DNA of 64,000 nucleotides. It comes from Sabellastarte sp. h YS-2021 (taxonomy: Eukaryota > Annelida > Polychaeta > Sabellida > Sabellidae). Location: positions 59,130,255 through 59,194,254 of the forward strand of contig OZ024933.1 in the NCBI GenBank assembly GCA_964017235.1. The letters run 5' to 3'. The notes beneath the pieces are model-generated. The model was not told the DNA's origin, did not search any database, and saw nothing but the letters and a program-made list of their open reading frames with translations. This document shows positions 25,301 through 36,500 of the stretch, in pieces (the stretch's first letter is position 1; the number at the start of each line of letters is the position of its first letter). The translations under genes were made by a program, and so were the position numbers.

Positions 25301-27471
25301 TCTGTTTTACTCTTCACTTTAGCACAGATACATTTGCACATTTACCCACTCTTGAGATTAGGGATGAGTTGGTATCAAAAATGTGTACCTTGAGAGCTCA
25401 CCAATGCAAAACCGTACCAATTCCGGGACTCCCTTTTGGTATACCCCTATCAAATATACAAGTTTCCTCTCGACAAAATCACAATAAATTCCCCACATGT
25501 ACAAAATGTGAGATAAACTCAAGTATCTTTTCTTTTTTTTTTTCAAATTTGTAGTTTGTTTCCAATATTTTAAAATTTCCTACAATTTTCTGTGTTGACA
25601 AACGAGATTAAGGTTATAAAATGTTGCAACCATAATACAACAGTTCTGCTCAACGTGATTGCTAGTATACTGTGCAAAGTCTGCAAATGCATGAAAAGTG
25701 GGGATAAAAGCTTATAATTTCTTCGGATTTGGGGTAGGTTTCTAATATTTTAACTCTTCCTTCTATTAATGTGTTGACAAGTGAAGTGGCAGTTGTAAAA
25801 TCTCATCCCAGTATTTCAGTAAAATGTTCTCGATATTGAGACACAAGGCCTACTGACACATTCCTACTTAAAATACCAACTTGAGAGTTTAACAGTGATA
25901 ATTGTACTAACACAAGGGTATGATTTAACTCCATTTTGGCTAGTGATATTTGTTTTCACAATCTCATTGCTGGGTCCAGAATTTTGGGGGATGTGGGGTC
26001 TCAGTTAAATAAGCATGGACACTTGTTTAACCTGGTCCTTAGTGTGTATCCTTTAAATAAAGATTCCCCACAAAAATATCGGTGCATGTCCATTTTGTAA
26101 ACATGCAGTACCAAGTCTCTTACCAATGTGCCATACTTACCGAATTGATGGTAAGCACTAAAACTAAGTTTAGTTTCACATATCCCATGCTCTAGAATCA
26201 ACAGATCTTTATTAAGGTTATTCTCTTACCTTTAATCTCATTTGTGGAAATGGTGTTAACTATTTTCTTGGTCTTCCGTGCAAACAGCAGGGTTGTGTAA
26301 GTGTCAAAGTAATATTTTTCTTCTGGAGCCAGGTTGACTATCATACAAGCGTGGCTGTTTCCACCCAGAGAATCTTGAAGAATCCGCGTTAATTTGGATG
26401 AACGGTATTGAACACAGGCCTGTTAAACAAGGGGATTATATGCAGAAAATGAGCGCTGGTATGGACAGTATCAAAAATACAAAGTCAAACAGAAAGGCTA
26501 TACCAAAACACAGGATAGAACATTCATGAGTAACCAAACATCTGTGATAACATATAATATTACATACAAGTGTTGTGATTGAATGCAAATTTTAGAACCG
26601 GTTACCAAAAGCGGAAATTCAATGAAAACCAGGTACGTTTCATTTAGTAAACGCTAAGCCATTAGTTTTCAAATGCCTACATGAGGTATAACTTACATAT
26701 AAATATCAAACTCAATGGGCTTTTGAGGTTAAGACTTTTGAGGGGGAAAAAAAAGACTTTTTAGGAAAAAAAACGTCTGATATATTAATAGAATATTACA
26801 AAATACTGTGAAATATTTGTCGTAGATGAATATTTGGGTTAATTTATGTTAATATAATGAACATGTGACGAAACTGGTTTTTATTAAAAGAAAACGAAAT
26901 GTAACCGGATCAATGACTTTTGGTCAGCAAATAGGTTTCCGGTTTACCGTCTTCTACACTATTGCATACTTTCTTAAAACCTTAACCACAGTTTATTCAC
27001 TTCTACAATCTTTAAACAACTTCACTTGCAAATGTTGTTTTACATTTAAATAAATCTACCTGAATGCCAAGGCCACTCACCTGTCCTTTATTTAGTGCAT
27101 CAACAACTTGACCCAAAGCCAGTAGCGAGGAATTAATGGCTCCAGACTCCTTCAGTCTAACATGAAATAAAATGGAAAAATGAGTCACTATTCTGTAACT
27201 TAATGCAAATTTGGCTACTTTTTTTCAGCCAAAGAGAGTATTTGCTGCAGAAAAAGAATAATAATGTAAGCTTACAAAAAAAGGCCTGAAAACTGCTTTG
27301 AATTGTTCAGAACCAGTTACTGAAACTTCTCTGTAAACTTCATCTCAATATACCTGATATTTCATCAGAAAAAAAAAAACTTGATCTCATATCTCACAAA
27401 ATTACCTCATTTAGACTTAAAACAGAGTTTACAAATAAATATCTCCTACTGCTTACTACCTCCACCAAGGA

Positions 27472-27505
<34 letters not shown>

Positions 27506-30500
27506 CAAAATAACTCAAAAAGGTATAAGCAGATTATGATTTAAGTCTAAGAGACTATTAGTGGTGTGAACAATAAACCGTAACTGGCACTGTAACTGGT
27601 CTTTCATTTGTTTTTGGTATAAATAACAAAATCAGCAAAGACTATTTGAGAACCGGTTATTGAAAATGTCATCATTTTAGGCTTTCTAATGGCTGATACT
27701 TCATCAAAAAGACAAAAAATATACATATTTTGTGCAATATGTCATATTTTTGCTTTAAATATAGCAAAAGTTGTGTTTACGTACTTAATAATAACTCACA
27801 AAAGCCATTTCCCGTTGTAAGTTCTTATTAATGTGTGCCAAAAATTTTCAATGCCACTAACTAGTAGTGCTGCGACTCGGTCCACATAAATCACTCGATT
27901 ATAGCCCACAAGTGATCGATGCATCATTCGATGCATCAGCAGACATTAAAATCATACAAGACTTACAGAGTAAATAACTAATCCAAACTTTTAGATAATA
28001 TTTTTGTACATTTCAACAATTCTAAGGCGATATCTTTGGGACAAAAACTGCTCCATGTTTATTTTACGGAAAATCACTTCCTCTTTCGTTTGACTTGACT
28101 GGAAACATACTAGAACTCAACCCTGTTTCGGCATCCCGAATTTTGGTTTTTTTGATTGATGCATTGAAAGTATTGCCGTCATCGATCAATGCATCAAATG
28201 GACCACTAATCGGCGCAGCACTACTAACTAGCATATGAAATACCGGATTTTGTTCGTTTCAAAGCCCCAGTAAACATTTTGAATTCTCTACACGGTCCCA
28301 CCACTGGGGAATATCAACAATGGCAGAAGGAAGAGGGGGTTAAATTGTGGTCATGATCCTTTGGATTACCATCTTGTTTCAAGAATTATTTTAACATTAC
28401 TCTCATAAGCAATATTGGAGGTGTCGGGCCTTGCCAAAGGTCTGTGTTGAGTGTTCATTTTATATTATTGTTCATGTACACATCTAATGTAATCTAATCT
28501 ATCGCTTTGCTGGCACAATATCTTCCCCACAAAGGGGAACTCGGTGGGCTATGGTAACAAATATATTAGTCAGGAGGATAGTCGAGGGGCGGTCAAGGTC
28601 AGTAATCTGGAGTCATGGGTGTGACCAAAAAGGGAAGGAGACTAGGTGGGTAAAGTGGAGTTAAACAGGTGTGTTTTCAGGTGTTTTCCTGAAGGATGCG
28701 GCAGATGGACTATTTCTTATTTGAAAGGGGAAAGAGTTCCAAAGAATAGGGGCATAGTGACTGAAAGAATCTGAAAAGTGTTTGTTTGATTTGTGAACTG
28801 TGGGTTCGAAGGTGGGGATGTGAAGGAACTTAAGTTTAGTGCTGCTGCATCTTGTGTTACTGGAGGAGATGTAGGGGTGAATTAATTCACTTAGCTAAGC
28901 TGGTTGGCCATGGTTTAGAACTTTGTATGTAATGGGACCTACTTTAAATCACATCACAACTTTAGCATCATATAACCAGAAATACCAGAATTTGGTTTAT
29001 TTTGCTGATCTGGAAATCTGGTTGTTTAGATTTCTGCAAACAATTTCACGATTAGTTTTAGGACTTTAGCGACTCTGTAGTACACATTAATTTATAGCTT
29101 TAGATTTTGAGTTTTAGTCCTCACCTGACACCATGGTTGCCAGTCTTTCTGTTATCCTCACTTCCTGCCAGGTCTATGATATAGAGTTTCCCAGCAAACT
29201 TTCTGTATGGTGGCTGAGTCTGAGTCTTGAGGATCTTTAACATCAGCATTGAGTGACTTCTACTGGAACGCTCGTTCAGTTTGGTGGCTGCTGTAGTTCT
29301 GGAAGTGGGTTAAATTTTTAGGACACGGTTCAATATTCACTAAACATTTTTAACTCTAAAAGTTTCTTAGCATTTAGGATTTTCCTGATTTATTGCCCCT
29401 CCTTTGTTTGGTATTCAATGAACAAAGGCGTCTGACTTTATTTCCTTAAATTTAAAGGTTTTTTTTAAAAATAGAAGACGCCATTAATACTAAAGGAACT
29501 CCATAACTTTGATTTTTCACTTAACATTCCTATGCTGAGAAATCCTTATCTTTTTCCCTTAAAAATTTAGGTTAGTGTATACCTACCTACACAAGAAAAG
29601 GCAAAATCTGATTAAAGTTTACAGAAAATGAGCTCAGCTTATTTTTGACTAAAATTGGTAATCAGAAAGTTTAATTAGCTCTTACTATTTGTAAAAATGT
29701 GTACAAAATCAATCCTAATTTACTATTCAGCCCAGCTTAAGCTGATTTTTTGGCTCAACTTGAGTTCAATACATTTTGTGACTATGGGTTCTTGCTTTTT
29801 ACATACCTATTTTTGGATGCAGGTGCAAAGCGTTCATTGAACTCCTGAACATTTTCTATCTTGTGTTCACACAGACCCGTCACAAAGATGTTCTTATTCT
29901 GATCTTCTCTAATTGGTAAGTCTACAGGTTTGGGTTCCAATAAATCATACACCTGTAAAATGATAACTAAATATCTTAGATCATTTTTTATTTTTTGACT
30001 TGGTTGCTAAAAAATTTGCTGGACCAATGGGCGTGCAATGCTCAAGAGTTAGATACCATGTATATAGCTGATGATCACAAACTTACGGGCCAGCATATGT
30101 TTTGAATACTTTCTTTAGATGTAAAAATATAACTTGGATGTCATTACACTTGTGCATTATAGGCCAGCATTTGTCCGGAACATTTGCTTCAACTGTGAGA
30201 ATATAACTTGGAAGTCCTAATGCTTGTGTGTACAGCACCAACCTTTTCCTGGTAAATCTCCAGGTATGAGAATGTGACCTGAAAGTCACTACAGTTGTCA
30301 GGCTGACTTTTCTCCTCGTGCAGGAGATTGAAGACATCCTTCACACAACGTGGGATGATCCCAGGATCAGAACCCGTACCCAGAATGGTGTGGGTTTTCC
30401 CTGCAATAATATACAACAAACGCTGACTCAGTGCTTTATCTATCCCAGAGAAGGTGATTGAGGCTTAATAATGTGTATGTTAAATACTTAAGCTTTTTTA

Positions 30501-33500
30501 CTTAGAAGTAAAAGCTCTATGTCCATTGCTTTCACTGGCAGAAGTTGACTCCAGACACACATGTTTTTGAGGGATTTTCTATGATAAAAAGACTCATACA
30601 TGTATATGCTTTGTTTTCAACTTCATGCAAGTTGTTGAGTAATTTACAAAAAAAAAACAAAAAAAAAATCTTATTTTACATTTTAAGATAATGACAGACA
30701 CACATGTTTTTGAGGGATTTTCTATGATAAAAAGACTCATACATGTATATGCTTTGTTTTCAACTTCATGCAAGTTGTTGAGTAATTTACAAAAAAAAAA
30801 CAAAAAAAAAATCTTATTTTACATTTTAAGATAATGCACACGTAATATGTTTCAAATTTATACCTTTTGTAGATTAAATCTCCCAATATAATGAAGCCCA
30901 CTGATCATGTACAGTAAACTTTACTGTTTCTGAGGTATAGCCAGGACAATATTTTAAAGGTTGGGGTCACTACGACAAGGTCAAATCAAGGCAATGTCTT
31001 CACAATGCACACCCATACCCCCTAACCAATGGTCACCAAGTATGAGCTTTCTGTATCTCAAAGTTTGAGAAACAGTCCCAACACTCTGTTGCCCACCCAG
31101 TCGGACTCCATGGGTGAAAATCATACCTGCACAGGCTTTCAAAGACTGTGAGGCAAAAACAGTAAACCAGTATTCTGCTTTTCACTTTGTTGTGATAAAA
31201 AATTATACACTCAGCAAAGATAATATTTGGGAACCAGTTTTTCAAAATTCATTATTTTAGGGTTACTTATGACTGAAACCTCATCAAAATCAAAACTATG
31301 AAAATCACACAAATTTGAGGAACTGTCTCACGTCTTTACTCTATATTTGTGATTAAGTTTCACCATATCAGTGACAAGCATAGGAAATACCAGATTTTAT
31401 TCAGTTTTACAGCCCACGAAACCAAGTTTGATTTACGTAAACAGTAAGACCTCTACAAAACAGTACTTGGGCAAAAAAATTATTTCACACTTGTTAACAA
31501 GGGTCTGAAAATTGGGTTATCAATCAACAATAATAAGAGAGCACTTGGAGGTGAGCCGAATACAGATTTTGCAAATTTTTCCAAATTATATAACTCATTC
31601 TGCTCCAGAATCAAGGATAATGACCTGATCATGCCCAAATTTGAATCAGTTCTTCCTTATAACAGTTCTGATGCTCCCCAAAAATTTCATAACCATCCGT
31701 GTAATATTTTTTTAAGTTATGCAGACTTCAAAAAATTTTAGCGGATGGCATTAAATGAATTATTGCATTGATTTCTATGGTAATGTAACTAAGAAAATTG
31801 ATCCATAATCCAGGATATTTATCCTATCCTGCCCAAATTTGAATCAGTTCTTCCTTGTAACAGTTCTGATCCCTGAAAATTTCATAACAATCCACAGAGT
31901 AGTTTAAGACTCAGGCTGAAAAAAAACCCCAAAAAAACGTATAAACAAGCAAACAGAACAACTAATATACTAAAAATAATATACTAAAAATTTTGCAAAG
32001 AAATCAGACATTGCATTATGGTAACTTCTTTTTTATGTTAAACTCTCAAGATGGATGACCTGAGAGTGTATATGCATTCCATACCCTGAGCAAAAAATGT
32101 GTATCAAGAGACATGCAATAGATGTGGAAAAGATACATGGTCAGTCAAAATACTTACCTGCCCCAGTGGGACCATAGGCAAAGACTGAGGTATTCTGTCC
32201 CTGTAATGTATGTGACAGCAGTGGTTTGACACAACTGTTATAGACTGACAGCTGTCCACATGAAGGGTCAAACACTCGCTCAAACCTAAAACACAATATT
32301 ACCTTGGACCAGATCTGTTAAGTGGTACTTCTTCATGTGACCCGTCTGTCAGTGAGATACCACAGTTACACTGTAACTGGATATTCATCATGACACAAAA
32401 CGTTGAACAACTTTGAGTCCAACTTTGACAAAGCGAATTATCAGGACCCATTCCATTAAAATTCTACCTATTAGTGTTGGGACTCGTCTCCAACTTTCAG
32501 GGTCGATTATTCATTCATTTTTCCAACCAATCATCAACCCCCAATCGACTATTTACTCTATTTTTGGTCATTAATTAAGAAACACTTTCCGGGATAAAGT
32601 ATAGGTCAATCCGGTAATAATAACGGTGTTCCGACATTTAGAATCTACCAAAAGTACCCACTTCCAGTGTTTCCGTTTACGCACAAAACGTGCCGAAATC
32701 AAGCAATTTACGCACATATTATTTACCAGGGGGTCAGACTGACGCAGAAGTATTTGTAGAAAGAAACATCGATATTTCATCTATATATAAAGCAATTCTT
32801 TATTTATTCCAATTTCAAAACAAAAATGGCCGATTTCCTGCTGTTTACTTGTCACTGCGCATGCTTGGTATCAAAAGGTCGCGAGGTGAAGAGTTCGCGA
32901 GGTTACGAGGTCACGCATGCGCATTCGGGTTATTCAGTTACAAAATTCACCAAAGGACGCAAGATTTTTTACTGAAAGAGTAGACATACATGCAATAAAA
33001 CAGCACTGAAAGTAAGCTGTATAGTTTAAAATTTCTTGTAAGGCGAGAGCTACGCAGATGAAATCCATCTTAAATGACCAGTGTTAGAATGTACCCTAGC
33101 AAATCTTATTCGAAACATCATACATCGAAGGAAAATGTGATCTCTGCAAGGAAACAACTGGAAACAACGTCTCCGAACGATGACAAATACCTTGTGCATT
33201 AGGAGACACATTTTACTAAATCTCGGAAACTCTTGAATTTTTAACCCCGGAAAACCCCCGGAAAATACTAGCTGTGAAATTCAAAAATATTCCCAAAAAC
33301 ACTATAACTTTGGAACCACTAAATGGATTTTTGTCAAATAAAAAACAAAATAAACTACAATAATTTGTCTTTCAACCAGTATAAATATTATATTTGTGGG
33401 GTAAATAAAAAAAATTTTAGTCAAGTTTATTTTTTGACTATTTTCTTTACCCTGATGTACACAGGTGAACTGATCAGATATCTTTATGAATATACAGCCA

Positions 33501-36500
33501 TGTACAATGTACTGTAATTTTTTTATCAACATCATAAATAAAACAAATTTATTGCTTTTTAGTAACTGGGCATATCTAAAGATCTAAACATTATTTATTG
33601 AGGAAAATGTGGCAGAATATTACTTGTACCCCATTTTAAGTACCCCATGGGATACATGGTACCCCACATTTCATAACTCTAATCCGAACACCGGCTGTGC
33701 GAGGTATTTCAGCATTGTTTTTCTATTATTTTTCTACCCTGCAGTTTAACTAGAAGGGGTCAAGCCTAACTGACCCTCAAAAATTTGCATTGACCCCCGG
33801 TTTTCAAAAGCAGGGGTCAGTTGACCTCCAGAAAAACGAGGCTCAGGAAACACTGACTTCCTGTAAATATGGCGGTAGATGTAAACAATGTCAAATTTCA
33901 TGACAAATTTGTCAATTTATAAAGCAATAATGCTTAAAATATTTAAAAAAATATGACGTGGATATCGAGGCACAGGAGGAAAGGTAAGATTTAAGATGAA
34001 AATTTGATTATTAGAAAACGACAGTGACCGACCGTCTTTTTACACTGTCACCGATGAATAATCGACCATTCGTCTAATCGTCCCAACACTACTACCTATT
34101 GTTTTGAAATTCTGTTTAAGTAGAAATATTTTTCTGATAACTTCAGATCTGTCTGAACATCATTCACTTGTGGATTGCATTAGAAGAGTACCGCACTTAT
34201 CTAAATTAATGCCCCTTCTCTATTAAATGCCTCACCACTCTTTGCAATTCCACGATTATTCAAGAAAAGACATGCATTTTAGCAAACCTCTAATCATATT
34301 ACTGCTAACCAGAAAAAAAAATGAAAATAATCTTGGCAGACTGGCAGTTCTAATCAAGAAAGCTTCAAAATCTGCAAAAATATAAGATAAAAGTGGATGA
34401 TTTCTTAAGATTTAAAGGTTAGTTACTAATATTTGCAAAGTTCTCCCACAAAGTAGGAGCTGGCGATTAAAATGCAGGTTGTAAAGTGTCTATTATCACC
34501 TTCTGCCACCAGACTTAAAAGTTATTTTTTATCAGTGATGATTCCCCCTGACCTAGTCCAAAATGTATCATGCCAAGTGCTTTTATGGATAAATGTAATT
34601 TAGTTATAAACTGAACATGTTTTGAGGTCCCATTAGACAATGCTATATTTTTGTAGATAAAAGGGGAGATACCACAGATAACTGGAACCTAATGGAGAGG
34701 ATACTGGCAATTTAGGTTATAAAAATAACATCGGAGATGCCTGGGGAAATAATTTTCAACACGATGAGATAGAGAAGTAGTGAAACTGTATAAAGATCGG
34801 GATACCTTCAGAGCAGTGTCAGTTATATTAAGGTCCAAGTAATGTTTAAGCAGAGAAAATAATTTTTTAAGAGAAAGAAAAGGTATGTAAAGATGAAGTA
34901 TTAAAACAAGACAATTCAATAGCAAGATGACAATGTTAATCAGCAAACTAAAAATTATGACGCTGTAAAGTTTATTAACTGGAGAATAGAAGCCAATGGA
35001 TAATAGCACAATTATGTAAAAGTACATACAATAATCAGTTGCAGCAATCCATATATCTTTGTCCAAAGAGAAACATGTCTCAAATATGGAAGGTGAACGC
35101 ACTTTGGCAGAGCCAAACCTAAAGATCACACCATGATGCACACCTACACCCCCTAACAGGGTTTGAAATTAACAAAAATGTGCCAGTCCAGGACCGACAG
35201 AAATACCTTCAGGTCAAAAAGATTAAGAACCTGTAAGACAGCTTGTTCTGCAAGCTGTTTATATACAAACATCATGCACAGTTGAATAATGGTTGGGATG
35301 TTTTGAATATTGTCCAAACATACCAAAGTTACCTAACACATTTGTGTTGGGATTTAAAACCTCTGCCATCTTTATATATGTTTTGCATGGTCGAATTATG
35401 GTTTGAATTTTTGGAATATTACCCATCCATACAGATGTAGCAATACAATGTCCCTACCAAGTATCAATTTAATATACTTTATGGTTTCCGAGATAGAGTC
35501 TGTACAAGATTTTGTCAAGGTCAAATCAAGGTCACACTATAACATTGCACACATACAACCCCTAACCAATGTCCCTATCACGTGCCAACTTCCTACACCT
35601 TACAGTTTCCGAGATATACCCCGGACAAGATTTTATAGGTCAAGGTCACTACAGAAAGCTCAAAGGTCAAATCAAGATCACACCATGACGTTGCACACCT
35701 ACACCCCCTAACCAAGTATCAACTTCCTACACCTTATGGTTTCCAAGATATAGCCCGGATAAGATTTTATAGGTCAAGGTCACTACGGCAAGATCAAAGG
35801 TCAATTCAAGGTCACACCTTGCACCTCTACACCCCTCAAACAATGTCCCTAACAAGTTTAACTTCTTACTCCTTATGGTTTCCGAGATATAGCCTGGACA
35901 AGATTTTTTAGGTCAAGGTCACTACAGCAATGTCAAAGGTCAAATCAAGGTCACACCATGACGTTGCACCTCTACACCCCTTAAACAATGTCCCTAACAA
36001 GTATAACTTCCTACACCTTACAGTTTCCAAGATATAGCCCGACAAGATTTTCAAATTCAAGGTCACAGCAGCAAGGTCAAATCAAGGTCACACCATGAAA
36101 TTGCACATCTACACCCCCTAACCAATGTCCCTACCAAATATCAACTTCCTACACCTTACGGTTTCCGAGATATAGCCAGGACAATAGGTCACCCACCCAT
36201 CCGGACACTATGGGTGAAAAAAATACCCTGACAGCCTTTAAGGGTTGTAGGGTAAAAATGACCCCCAGTGCTCCAATGTATTTTAAAGACTGCAAGAACT
36301 ATATCTGCCTATTTTTGTATATACAAATATCCTCTGTGGTGCTGACTAACCCCTTTTCCACTACTCTAACAGTTTTCATTTGACATTCTGTCTTTCTGCC
36401 TGAAATTCCTTAGAATCTATGTTTTGATAAAGTTTAAGTGCAATAAAAATTTTGGTAAAATCTGAATTATGTTTGTTTTAGACTCACTCATACTGCAGAG

